Source: Acidimicrobiales bacterium | GTDB lineage: Bacteria > Actinomycetota > Acidimicrobiia > Acidimicrobiales > Acidimicrobilacustridaceae | Reading direction: 5' to 3' | Length of the DNA stretch: 8,252 nt | Assembly (NCBI GenBank): GCA_023261915.1 | Contig: JALRFT010000040.1 | Location: 1 to 8,252 of the forward strand | In this document: positions 1-5,724 of the stretch, piece after piece | Layout of the letters: every line of letters begins with the position of its first letter | How positions within the stretch are numbered: position 1 is the first letter of the stretch | Translations under genes and position numbers: made by a program | Notes under the pieces: model-generated | What the model was told of the DNA's origin: nothing | The model's database searches: none | Seen by the model: only the letters and a program-made list of their open reading frames with translations

Positions 1-637
1 AGCCGCCGACACACAGCGAGGCCTTGGCCAACTCTTCGGTGGCGACGACCATGGCGAGGTATTCGCCTTCCCCGCCGGAGGAGAAACCGCCGTACTCCTC
101 GGGAACCGAGAGCCCGAACCCGCCCATGTCGACGAGGCCGAAAATAACTTCGTCGGGGATGTCGAGGTTGTGGCGGTGGATTTCCTCGGCGATGGGGCGG
201 ATGCGGTCCTCGGCGAAGCGTCGGAACGTGTCCTGCACCATCTCGTAGTCGTCGTCGAGATGACGGGGCCCCGGTTCAAAGGCCAACTCGGCGAGGAACG
301 CCGGATCCCGGTAGGCGGCGGTGAAGGCCCGGGCGTCATCGAGCACACCCGGCTCGACACCCCACAGTTCCTCACGACCGAACAACTTGGCGGCCAGCTC
401 ACCCACGGAGTCGGCGATGTAGGCGCAGGTGATTCGGGCTTCGAGGTCGCCCTTGGCGCCGTAACTCAGCAGCGAGCGTCCGGTCTCGACCGTGGCGGCA
501 ACGTGGGCCAGCTCGTAGGCGAGCACCTGGTTGTTGTCGATGGACTCGCTGGCGAGTTTGGTGGTGGCCACCTCGACCACGCCGTGGGCGAGGTCGGTGA
601 CGCGGGCAGCTTCGACGAGATCGGGTGCGGCAGTCAT
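1..637 (-). CDS. mcd: Acyl-CoA dehydrogenase with N-terminal extension, probable methylsuccinyl-CoA dehydrogenase (partial, 3' end outside window)
   Basis: Reading from the ATG at 637 on the minus strand gives 212 residues with no stop before the window edge. Residues ~130-212 are a typical flavin-dependent acyl-CoA dehydrogenase N-terminal helical domain, with FRRFAEDRIRPIAEE at 138-152 and FGLSVPEEYGG at 174-184. About 125 residues precede this domain, including LFGREELWGVEPG near 85-97. Ordinary acyl-CoA dehydrogenases begin almost directly with the helical domain. An extension of this kind is known in (2S)-methylsuccinyl-CoA dehydrogenase of the ethylmalonyl-CoA pathway, which oxidises methylsuccinyl-CoA to mesaconyl-CoA using FAD. 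The divergent MaoC-type hydratase at 786 would take the next step. The acyl-CoA dehydrogenase family is certain. The substrate is inferred from the extension and the neighbour, because the catalytic glutamate and C-terminal domain lie outside the window. A TAGGAT box ends 7 bases before the ATG, which supports this start. Confidence 0.82.
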   Translation of the reverse strand, partial: MTAAPDLVEAARVTDLAHGVVEVATTKLASESIDNNQVLAYELAHVAATVETGRSLLSYGAKGDLEARITCAYIADSVGELAAKLFGREELWGVEPGVLDDARAFTAAYRDPAFLAELAFEPGPRHLDDDYEMVQDTFRRFAEDRIRPIAEEIHRHNLDIPDEVIFGLVDMGGFGLSVPEEYGGFSSGGEGEYLAMVVATEELAKASLCVGG

Positions 638-644
638 GGCCTAG

Positions 645-650
645 ATCCTA
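645..650 (-). promoter_or_regulatory. -10 box of the acyl-CoA dehydrogenase, leaderless spacing
   Basis: TAGGAT on the minus strand lies exactly 7 bases before the ATG at 637, so transcription would begin at or next to the A of the start codon. The AGGA inside the same hexamer could instead act as a Shine-Dalgarno sequence, so this call is ambiguous. No convincing -35 box was seen. Confidence 0.45.
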
Positions 651-722
651 CCGAGGCGCCCCACCGCCCGGCGTATCGGAGCGACGCCGAACCCGTCTTG
701 GCCGGCGGGCGGCGATGCGGCC

Positions 723-728
723 TAGCGT
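723..728 (+). promoter_or_regulatory. Candidate -10 box for the MaoC-type hydratase
   Basis: TAGCGT fits the actinobacterial TANNNT pattern and would give a leader of about 50 bases before the GTG at 786. The same hexamer occurs upstream of the genes at 4129 and 5725. A weak TTGGCC lies at 698-703, with a rather long 19-base spacer. Confidence 0.35.
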
Positions 729-773
729 GGGCCCTGCCGGGGGTTCGCCGCCGGATCGACTGCCCGTACTGAC

Positions 774-779
774 AAGAGG
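774..779 (+). promoter_or_regulatory. Shine-Dalgarno site fixing the GTG start of the hydratase
   Basis: AAGAGG is followed by 6 bases and then the GTG at 786. This supports a GTG start for the MaoC-type gene rather than a later internal methionine. Confidence 0.6.
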
Positions 780-785
780 TGCACC

Positions 786-1301
786 GTGACCGTGATCGAC
801 CGTCCCTTTGGCCGCTACTACGAGGAATTCAACGTCGGGGACGTTTACCGGCACTGGCCCGGCAAGACCATCACCGAGGCCGACGACCACCTCTTCTGCA
901 TGATCACGATGAACCACCATCCCCTGCACTCCAACGTGTGGTTCGCCGAGAACGAGACCGTGCACGGCAAGAACGTGGTGGTGGGAAACCTTGTCTACTC
1001 ACTGGTGCTCGGCATGAGTGTCCCCGACGTGTCCGGCTCGGCCGTCGCCAACCTCGAGATCGAGACCTTGCGTCACGCCAAGCCGACCTTCCACGGCGAC
1101 ACGATCTACGCCGTCACCAAGGTGCTCGACAAAAAGGAGACCTCGGACGGCAAGCGGGGCATCGTGACGGTCGAGACCAAAGGCATCAATCAGCGGTCGG
1201 AGGAGGTCTGCTACTTCACCCGCCGGGTGATGGTGTGGAAGCAGGAGTTTGCTCCGACCCGTGGCTACCCCTACGCCGACGACGTCTTCGCTGACGACTG
1301 A
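786..1301 (+). CDS. MaoC-type hotdog hydratase, probable mesaconyl-CoA (or itaconyl-CoA) hydratase
   Basis: 171 residues with a GTG start. It forms a single hotdog domain of the MaoC family: an N-terminal YYEEFNVGDVYRHWPGKTIT segment (11-30), the active-site stretch NHHPLH (43-48), then GKNVVVGN (61-68) and the strand-rich second half ending near 155. In classic R-specific enoyl-CoA hydratases the active site reads D-x-N-P-I-H. Here the aspartate position is Asn43 while His48 is kept. As I recall, actinobacterial C5 enzymes such as mycobacterial Rv2499c (itaconyl-CoA hydratase) share this Asn. Adjacent to a methylsuccinyl-CoA dehydrogenase-like gene, the likeliest role is hydration of mesaconyl-CoA to methylmalyl-CoA in the ethylmalonyl-CoA pathway. 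Itaconyl-CoA hydration in leucine or itaconate breakdown is the main alternative. The family is firm; the substrate is inferred. Confidence 0.8.
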   Translation: MTVIDRPFGRYYEEFNVGDVYRHWPGKTITEADDHLFCMITMNHHPLHSNVWFAENETVHGKNVVVGNLVYSLVLGMSVPDVSGSAVANLEIETLRHAKPTFHGDTIYAVTKVLDKKETSDGKRGIVTVETKGINQRSEEVCYFTRRVMVWKQEFAPTRGYPYADDVFADD

Positions 1302-2178
1302 GTCCGAAGGACTCCGTCCTCCCGTCCGCCGCGCCCTGCTGCGCTGGTGGACGGCGCATCGACGCGATCTGCCGTGGCGGAACACCCGTGACCCGTGGGC
1401 GGTGCTCGTCAGCGAAGTCATGTTGCAACAGACCCAAGTGGATCGGGTCGTCCCCCGCTGGGAACGGTTCATGGCGCGCTTCCCCGATCCTGCCGCAGCG
1501 GCATCGGCGGGCGTGGCTGCCGTCCTCGACGAGTGGGCCGGACTTGGCTACAACCGCCGGGCGGTTGCGCTCCACGCCGCCGCCGTGTCGTGTGTCGAAC
1601 ACCACGGGGGTCGGGTACCCGATGACCTTGACGGGCTGCGCTCCTTGCCCGGGGTTGGCCCCTACACCGCCCGAGCGGTGCTGGCGTTCGCCCATCACGC
1701 CGACGTTGCCGTCGTCGACACCAACGTCGGTCGTGTCCTCGCCAGATTGATCGGTCGTCGGTTGAAAGCCAATGAGGCCCAGTTGCTCGCCGACGCCAGC
1801 GTGCCTGCGGGTGCCGGTTGGGAGTGGAACCAGGCCGTTTTGGATTTCGGCGCCGCTGTTTGCTCGGCGCGTCAGCCACAGTGCTCCACCTGCCCGCTGC
1901 GACGGTGGTGCTCGTGGTCGGGAGGACCGGGGGACGACCCGGCCCGTGGCTCGGCTGGCGTCACCGGCGGTCAGTCTCGTTTCGAGGGATCCGACCGGCA
2001 GGGCAGGGGACGTCTGGTCGACGCCCTGCGCACTCGGGCGGCAATTCCACAGTCAGAACTGGCGGCGGTGGCGGGCTGGCCCGACGACGCCGAGCGCGCC
2101 CTTCGGGTAGCGAGCGGCCTCGTCAACGACGGACTCGCCCGGCGCCGCCGAGACGGCGGTATTCGGCGACTTGGCTAG
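1249..2178 (+). CDS. mutY: A/G-specific adenine DNA glycosylase MutY
   Basis: 309 residues. MutY removes adenine mispaired with 8-oxoguanine in base-excision repair. Visible landmarks are RRDLPWR (38-44), SEVMLQQTQV (55-64) with catalytic Glu56, GLGYNRRA (98-105), the helix-hairpin-helix LPGVGPYTARAVLAFA (133-148), VDTNVGRVLAR (156-166) with Asp157, and the iron-sulphur loop Cys205-x6-Cys212-x2-Cys215-x5-Cys221. The C-terminus has no NUDIX-type 8-oxoguanine recognition domain. It ends in a short helical segment (about 245-309), as in mycobacterial MutY. The start is uncertain. The longest form begins with TTG at 1249; GTG at 1261 is an alternative, with AGGAG at 1243-1247. No ATG occurs before the conserved region, so either choice overlaps the hydratase by 41-53 bases. 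The two genes are probably co-transcribed. Confidence 0.93.
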   Translation: MLRPVATPTPTTSSLTTESEGLRPPVRRALLRWWTAHRRDLPWRNTRDPWAVLVSEVMLQQTQVDRVVPRWERFMARFPDPAAAASAGVAAVLDEWAGLGYNRRAVALHAAAVSCVEHHGGRVPDDLDGLRSLPGVGPYTARAVLAFAHHADVAVVDTNVGRVLARLIGRRLKANEAQLLADASVPAGAGWEWNQAVLDFGAAVCSARQPQCSTCPLRRWCSWSGGPGDDPARGSAGVTGGQSRFEGSDRQGRGRLVDALRTRAAIPQSELAAVAGWPDDAERALRVASGLVNDGLARRRRDGGIRRLG

Positions 2179-2192
2179 TCGCCGTGGTGGCG

Positions 2193-2205
2193 CTCAGGCC
2201 CTGAG
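2193..2205. terminator. Small inverted repeat at the mutY / hydrolase convergence
   Basis: CTCAGG, one base, then CCTGAG sits in the convergent junction and covers the stop codon of the minus-strand hydrolase. AAAAT follows on the plus strand. The loop of a single base is too tight for a good hairpin and there is no T-run, so a terminator role is only weakly supported. Confidence 0.2.
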
Positions 2206-3084
2206 AAAATCGAGGATGAGGCCGTTGACCATGTCGGGCTGTTCGAGATGGAGGAAGTGGCCCGAGGACGCAACGATCTCTACCCGCGACCCCTCGGCGG
2301 GCAACGCGGCAGCAACCCCGCCGACCATGTCAACGCCGAGACAACCGTCATCGGCACCGTGGAGGTACAAGGTCGGTTGCGGGGTGGGCAGTTGTGTCGC
2401 GGCCTGAGCGTCGGCGAACTGCGATTGGTGGAGCCCGGGATTGAACATGGCCCGGTAGTAGCCGATGGCGGCGGCGAGATGTTCGGGCGAACCGAGCGCC
2501 TCGGCCACGGCGGCGACTTCCTCGCCGGCTTCATAACCTGGCGACCACTCCCGCCAGAGCTTGGCGATGAAGGCGAAGTTGTCGGCGGGGACGACGATCT
2601 CGGGGAGGCCTGCCATCTGGAAGAACCAGATGTACCAACTTCGCTTCAGTTGGTCCGGGCTGAGCATGCCCGACATCAGCGCTGCTGCCGGTGGCACTGA
2701 CATGGCCACCACCCGCCGCCACCGCTCGGGTGCAACGACCGCCGCACCGTAGGTCGCGAACGCGCCCCAGTCGTGGCCGATGATCACCGCATCGCCATCA
2801 CCCCCGAGTGCCTCGTGGAGGGCCACGGCATCACTGGCCAGCGCACCGGTCTGGTAGGCGCCATCGAGTGGAACCGAGGTCGGGGCGTATCCCCGCATCC
2901 ACGGCGCCACGGCTCGGTACCCAGCATCGGCAAGCGCTGGCAAGAGGTACCGCCACGAGGCCGCCGTGTCGGGAAAGCCATGGAGGCACAGCGCAAGGGG
3001 ACCCTCGCCCATGGTCAGGCAAGTGAACGAGACATCGTTGGCGTTCACGGTGATGCGCTCGGCGGCTGAAAAGCGTTCGGTCAT
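2194..3084 (-). CDS. Alpha/beta hydrolase, epoxide hydrolase-like
   Basis: 296 residues spanning a whole alpha/beta-hydrolase fold, with no signal peptide. The oxyanion motif HGFPD is at 35-39. The nucleophile elbow GHDWGA at 103-108 uses Asp105, not Ser, which is the mark of the epoxide hydrolase and haloalkane dehalogenase branch. The acid is probably Asp245 or Asp246 in HGADDGCLG, and the base is His276 in SGHFLH. A cap domain lies between about 135 and 225, with tyrosines at 151 and 209-210 that could serve as the epoxide-activating pair. HGFPD and the YYRAMF segment favour epoxide hydrolase over dehalogenase. The substrate cannot be read from sequence. The gene stands alone, convergent with mutY (15 bases apart) and divergent from the metallo-hydrolase. 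A TAGGGT box lies 6 bases before the ATG. Confidence 0.88.
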   Translation of the reverse strand: MTERFSAAERITVNANDVSFTCLTMGEGPLALCLHGFPDTAASWRYLLPALADAGYRAVAPWMRGYAPTSVPLDGAYQTGALASDAVALHEALGGDGDAVIIGHDWGAFATYGAAVVAPERWRRVVAMSVPPAAALMSGMLSPDQLKRSWYIWFFQMAGLPEIVVPADNFAFIAKLWREWSPGYEAGEEVAAVAEALGSPEHLAAAIGYYRAMFNPGLHQSQFADAQAATQLPTPQPTLYLHGADDGCLGVDMVGGVAAALPAEGSRVEIVASSGHFLHLEQPDMVNGLILDFLRA

Positions 3085-3090
3085 GGCAAA

Positions 3091-3096
3091 ACCCTA
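3091..3096 (-). promoter_or_regulatory. -10 box of the alpha/beta hydrolase, near-leaderless spacing
   Basis: TAGGGT on the minus strand is separated from the ATG at 3084 by 6 bases, so the transcript would start at or very close to the start codon. The AGGG in this box, 7 bases from the ATG, could also read as a weak Shine-Dalgarno sequence. Confidence 0.42.
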
Positions 3097-3171
3097 GGCG
3101 GCTAGGGGAGATTCCCGGGAGCGTGTCCGACGTCACGTCTCTTGGGGTGTCGGGTTTCGGGGGGTCTCGGC

Positions 3172-3177
3172 TACTTT
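3172..3177 (+). promoter_or_regulatory. Candidate -10 box for the metallo-hydrolase
   Basis: TACTTT lies 29 bases before the GTG at 3207, giving a leader of about 20 bases that contains the GAGGGGG ribosome site. No clear -35 was found. Confidence 0.35.
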
Positions 3178-3190
3178 CCCACCACCGATC

Positions 3191-3197
3191 GAGGGGG
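3191..3197 (+). promoter_or_regulatory. Shine-Dalgarno site deciding the metallo-hydrolase start
   Basis: GAGGGGG is followed by 9 bases and then GTG at 3207. It selects that codon over an in-frame GTG at 3123, which would add 28 non-conserved residues and lie upstream of the candidate promoter. Confidence 0.55.
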
Positions 3198-3206
3198 CCA
3201 GAACGC

Positions 3207-4064
3207 GTGGACATCGGATTCCATGGCGTGCGCGGATCGACGCCGTGCGCCTGCAGTGCAAATCACGGTTACGGGGGCAATACCTCCTGTGTCGTGCTCG
3301 AACACCCGGGGATGGCCCCAGTGGTGCTCGACCTCGGCACCGGTCTGCGGTCCTACGGTTCCGATTGGGGCCTGCGTGGGGACGGTCCCTTCCGTGGTCA
3401 TGCCCTCGTCACTCACCTCCACTGGGACCACGTCCAAGGCCTGCCGTTCTTCTCGCCTCTGCTTGAGGAAGGTTCCCAGCTAGAGATCTGGGGGCCGGGC
3501 TCTGACGGGGCAAGTCTGCGAGACGCCTTCTGCAACTTCATGTCGCCGCCCTACTTCCCGATCACGCTCGATGACCTCGCTGCGGGAATCACGTTCCACG
3601 AGGTTGCGTCGGGGACGTTCACTGTCGGGGATGCCGAGGTCACGGCGGCGCTCGTGCCCCATCGGGGACCGACATTTGGTTACCGGGTCCAGTTCGGTTC
3701 AGGCCCGGTCGTCGCCTACGTTCCCGATCACCAGCAACCCGTCGATGGCTCTTTGATCGTCGACCCTGCGGTTGTGGCTCTGTGCCGAGGCGCTGACGTG
3801 CTCATTCACGACGCCCAGTTCACTCCCGAGGAGTTTGCCGACAAGACCGACTGGGGGCACTGCACCGTTGAGTTCGCCCTCACGGTGGCCGCCGCCGCCG
3901 ACGTCGGCCGCCTCGTTCTCTTCCACCACGATCCCAGTCACGACGATGCAGCACTCGACGCGATGCTTCGTGACGCGAATGCACATCCCCTGGCAGCAGG
4001 CCTCTCGGAAGTGATTGCTGCCCGTGAGGGCATGACTGTGCATTGCGCCCCCGTTCCGGGTTAA
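3207..4064 (+). CDS. MBL-fold metallo-hydrolase (phosphodiesterase-like)
   Basis: 285 residues from the GTG at 3207. The protein opens with IGFHGVRGSTPC and then YGGNTSCVVLE, an N-terminal signature of a metallo-beta-lactamase subfamily that is often annotated as cyclic-nucleotide phosphodiesterase-like. The metal motif H-x-H-x-D-H is THLHWDH (69-75). Further metal-site candidates are His152 in VPHRGPTFGYR, Asp174 in YVPDH and His240/241 in LFHHDPSHDD. All the positions needed for a two-metal site therefore seem to be present. No signal peptide or membrane segment is seen, so it is likely cytosolic. The substrate is unknown; cyclic nucleotides, phosphodiesters and thioesters all occur in this fold. 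It appears to be transcribed alone, with its own promoter and a strong ribosome site. Confidence 0.85.
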   Translation: MDIGFHGVRGSTPCACSANHGYGGNTSCVVLEHPGMAPVVLDLGTGLRSYGSDWGLRGDGPFRGHALVTHLHWDHVQGLPFFSPLLEEGSQLEIWGPGSDGASLRDAFCNFMSPPYFPITLDDLAAGITFHEVASGTFTVGDAEVTAALVPHRGPTFGYRVQFGSGPVVAYVPDHQQPVDGSLIVDPAVVALCRGADVLIHDAQFTPEEFADKTDWGHCTVEFALTVAAAADVGRLVLFHHDPSHDDAALDAMLRDANAHPLAAGLSEVIAAREGMTVHCAPVPG

Positions 4065-4068
4065 CCCG
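4057..4068. repeat. Perfect 12-base palindrome over the metallo-hydrolase stop codon
   Basis: CGGGTTAACCCG is its own reverse complement and contains the TAA stop at 4062-4064. As RNA it has no real loop, so it is not a good terminator. It could be a protein-binding dyad for the gene at 4129, or chance. Confidence 0.3.
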
Positions 4069-4091
4069 TTCCCGGCCACCACTTGCTGGGG

Positions 4092-4097
4092 TAGCGT
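4092..4097 (+). promoter_or_regulatory. Candidate -10 box for the flavin reductase / gamma-CA unit
   Basis: TAGCGT in the 64-base gap ends 31 bases before the ATG at 4129 and is identical to the boxes at 723 and 5712. A G-rich ribosome site (CGGGGG, 4118-4123) precedes the ATG by 5 bases. Confidence 0.38.
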
Positions 4098-4128
4098 TCA
4101 CCGTCCGATCCGACCTTCGGGGGTGTCC

Positions 4129-4620
4129 ATGGCCGACAGCGGGCCAATCATCGATCAGTCGCTATTCCGTCAGGTTCTGGGCCACTTCCCAACCGGGGTG
4201 TGCGTGGTCACCACCACGGTCGACGGACTCCCCTCAGGATTCGCCGTGGGCTCATTCGCCTCGGTCTCCCTCGACCCGCCACTCGTGCTGTTCTGCGCAT
4301 CCAACCAGTCCTCGACGCTCGAGCGGATCCTCGGTTCGGGGGAGTTCTGTGTGAACGTCCTCGCCGAGGATCAGGAAGGCCTCTGCCGTACCTTCGCCAG
4401 CAAGTCGGAGGACAAGTTCGCGGGCATTGGCTGGCACCCCTCGGCCAACGGGTGTCCCCGACTCGACGGCGCCCTCGCCCACCTTGACGCCTCCGTCAGC
4501 GACCGGGTCATTGAAGGAGACCATACGGTCGTCGTCGGTCGGGTCACCGACCTTGCCGTGCACCACGAGGGTGGCCCGTTGCTGTTCTATCGAGGCGGCT
4601 ACGGCCGCTTCGTCGTCTAG
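4129..4620 (+). CDS. Flavin reductase-domain protein (FMN-binding split-barrel)
   Basis: 163 residues from the ATG at 4129; an in-frame GTG two codons upstream is possible, but it overlaps the G-rich ribosome site. The sequence follows the flavin reductase family typified by HpaC and HsaB: LFRQVLGHFPTGVCVVTT (12-29), SFASVSLDPPLVLFCAS (42-58) where FMN phosphate and ring contacts are usually found, FCVNVLAE (73-80), and a C-terminal GDHTVVVGRV (130-139). Such proteins use NAD(P)H to reduce FMN or FAD for a partner monooxygenase, or act as independent flavoprotein oxidoreductases. No oxygenase gene lies next to it, so the partner is unknown. The gamma-carbonic anhydrase homologue begins 28 bases after its stop, probably on the same transcript. 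Confidence 0.87.
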   Translation: MADSGPIIDQSLFRQVLGHFPTGVCVVTTTVDGLPSGFAVGSFASVSLDPPLVLFCASNQSSTLERILGSGEFCVNVLAEDQEGLCRTFASKSEDKFAGIGWHPSANGCPRLDGALAHLDASVSDRVIEGDHTVVVGRVTDLAVHHEGGPLLFYRGGYGRFVV

Positions 4621-4638
4621 CGCCCATCCGACCGAGCT

Positions 4639-4643
4639 GAGGA
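4639..4643 (+). promoter_or_regulatory. Shine-Dalgarno site of the gamma-CA homologue
   Basis: GAGGA followed by 5 bases sets ATG 4649 as the start. Upstream codons in this frame belong to an out-of-frame reading of the flavin reductase gene. Confidence 0.6.
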
Positions 4644-4648
4644 ACCTC

Positions 4649-5167
4649 ATGCCCATCTACGCCCTTGACGGACTCGAACCTCAGATTGATGCGACGGCCT
4701 ACGTCCACCCTGATGCGGTGATCATCGGTGACGTACGACTCGGGCCGGAGGCCTCAGTGTGGCCCGGTGCGGTCCTGCGGGGAGACGAGTCCCACATCGC
4801 TATCGGGGCACGGACCTCAATTCAGGACGGCAGCGTCCTTCACTGCACCTACGACCTGCCCACCATCGTGGGAGAGGACTGTGTGGTTGGACACATCGTC
4901 CATCTTGAGGGATGCACCATCTCCAATGGCGCCCTCATCGGCAACGGTGCCGTTGTGCTCCACCGGGTGATCGTCGGGGAGGGGGCCCTCGTCGGATCCA
5001 ATGCGGTGGTGCCCAATGACGTCGTCATCCCGCCGGGGTCGATGGCCCTTGGGGTACCGGCGAAGATTCTCGAGGGCCGATCGCATCCGGGGATGATCGC
5101 ACTCACCGCTGAGGTCTACGTGGCTCGCGCCCATCGCTATCGTCAGCATCTCCGCCGGCTGGACTGA
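4649..5167 (+). CDS. Gamma-carbonic anhydrase family protein (left-handed beta-helix)
   Basis: 172 residues. Hexapeptide repeats of the left-handed beta-helix run from about 18 to 140, followed by a C-terminal alpha-helix (about 146-170), the usual plan of the YrdA/PaaY/CcmM-like group. Seen motifs are VWPGAVLRGDE (37-47), SIQDGSVLH (57-65), VVGHIVHLEGC (79-89), GVPAKI (135-140). In gamma-carbonic anhydrases three histidines bind the metal: one in VLH and two spaced five apart in GHxxxLHG. Here His65 and His82 are present, but the third position is Glu87, while an extra histidine sits at 85. Metal binding may therefore be altered or lost, so carbonic anhydrase activity cannot be assumed. It likely forms a trimer in the cytosol. 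It follows the flavin reductase gene closely with its own good ribosome site. The family is firm; the reaction is open. Confidence 0.88.
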   Translation: MPIYALDGLEPQIDATAYVHPDAVIIGDVRLGPEASVWPGAVLRGDESHIAIGARTSIQDGSVLHCTYDLPTIVGEDCVVGHIVHLEGCTISNGALIGNGAVVLHRVIVGEGALVGSNAVVPNDVVIPPGSMALGVPAKILEGRSHPGMIALTAEVYVARAHRYRQHLRRLD

Positions 5168-5181
5168 CGCCCAACCGGGCG
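5168..5181 (+). terminator. Short GC hairpin after the gamma-CA gene
   Basis: CGCCC, a 4-base loop AACC, then GGGCG starts immediately after the TGA stop at 5165-5167, in the 32-base gap before the convergent DUF2752 gene. Position and loop size fit a terminator, but the stem has only five pairs and no T-run follows. Confidence 0.3.
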
Positions 5182-5199
5182 AGGATCGGCACCGGGTTA

Positions 5200-5691
5200 C
5201 TAGAGATCAGAGTGCAACCAGGGCCCGGGGCCCCATGGCATGTTGCGGACCGCCATGAACGCAACCGCAACGATGAGCAGCGACCACATCATCCACGACC
5301 TGATTCTCAGAGGCGGAATTCGCCAACCGAACTGGGAACCAAACCACTGCACCATGGCGTAGAGGGCGAAGGGGGCGAGCAGGACGACCAGCAGGTTCTG
5401 ATTCGCCGCCCGGCCGATATCGGCGTTGAGGAGACTGTGGGTGGCTCGCAAACCTCCGCACATGATGCAGTCCACACCGGTGAGCAGTCGCAACGGACAT
5501 TGCGGATAGGCACCTGAGGATGTCGGATCGACGAGAGCGGTATAGGCGCACGCCGCCCCGAGCGCGCATGCGGCACCAACGGCGGTCACTCGTGATGCTC
5601 GGGATGGGCGGGTGGAGGCGGCACTGGCCACCGGCGCTTCCGGCAACGGTGTGGGGTGGGGCAGGCCCGTGGGTGCACTCACTGTTGCCAT
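5200..5691 (-). CDS. DUF2752 family membrane protein
   Basis: 163 residues from the ATG at 5691. The first ~34 residues are rich in Pro, Ala, Ser and Thr and low in complexity. Three hydrophobic helices follow at about 36-55, 97-117 and 132-149. Between helices 1 and 2 lies the DUF2752 signature: CP (65-66), TGVDCIMCGGLRA (71-83), then a short amphipathic stretch to NQNLLVVLLAPFALY (97-111). The Cys65, Cys75 and Cys78 positions and RNMPW near the C-terminus (149-153) are typical of the family. The commoner form has a proline and glycine in the second Cys cluster (CPGCG); here it is CIMCGG. Function is not known; the cysteines could bind metal or act in redox. It is convergent with the gamma-CA gene and divergent from the gene at 5725. 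The frame stays open upstream to 5916, but that would overlap the divergent gene. Confidence 0.8.
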   Translation of the reverse strand: MATVSAPTGLPHPTPLPEAPVASAASTRPSRASRVTAVGAACALGAACAYTALVDPTSSGAYPQCPLRLLTGVDCIMCGGLRATHSLLNADIGRAANQNLLVVLLAPFALYAMVQWFGSQFGWRIPPLRIRSWMMWSLLIVAVAFMAVRNMPWGPGPWLHSDL

Positions 5692-5711
5692 CGTAGGCGC
5701 ACCGATGGCGG

Positions 5712-5717
5712 TAGCGT
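5712..5717 (+). promoter_or_regulatory. -10 box with leaderless spacing to GTG 5725
   Basis: TAGCGT is followed by 7 bases and the GTG start, so the first transcribed base should be at or next to the start codon. There is no Shine-Dalgarno sequence in the gap. It lies in the 33-base divergent gap shared with the DUF2752 gene. Confidence 0.5.
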
Positions 5718-5724
5718 CATCGAG

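Noticed and set aside
170..772. 200-codon plus-strand open frame
   Set aside because: It mirrors the acyl-CoA dehydrogenase gene on the minus strand; the composition is shadow-like and no motif is seen.
2145..2159. CCGCCG-AGA-CGGCGG hairpin near the end of mutY
   Set aside because: It falls within the arginine-rich C-terminal codons of mutY and lacks a T-run; probably a by-product of codon use.
3122..3138. Imperfect dyad CGTG...CACG between the divergent hydrolase genes, considered as a CRP-like operator
   Set aside because: Half-sites are only four bases and do not match TGTGA-N6-TCACA; not distinguishable from chance.
3123..3206. Upstream extension of the metallo-hydrolase to GTG 3123
   Set aside because: The added 28 residues look non-coding and lie upstream of the probable -10 box. 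The Shine-Dalgarno sequence at 3191-3197 favours GTG 3207.
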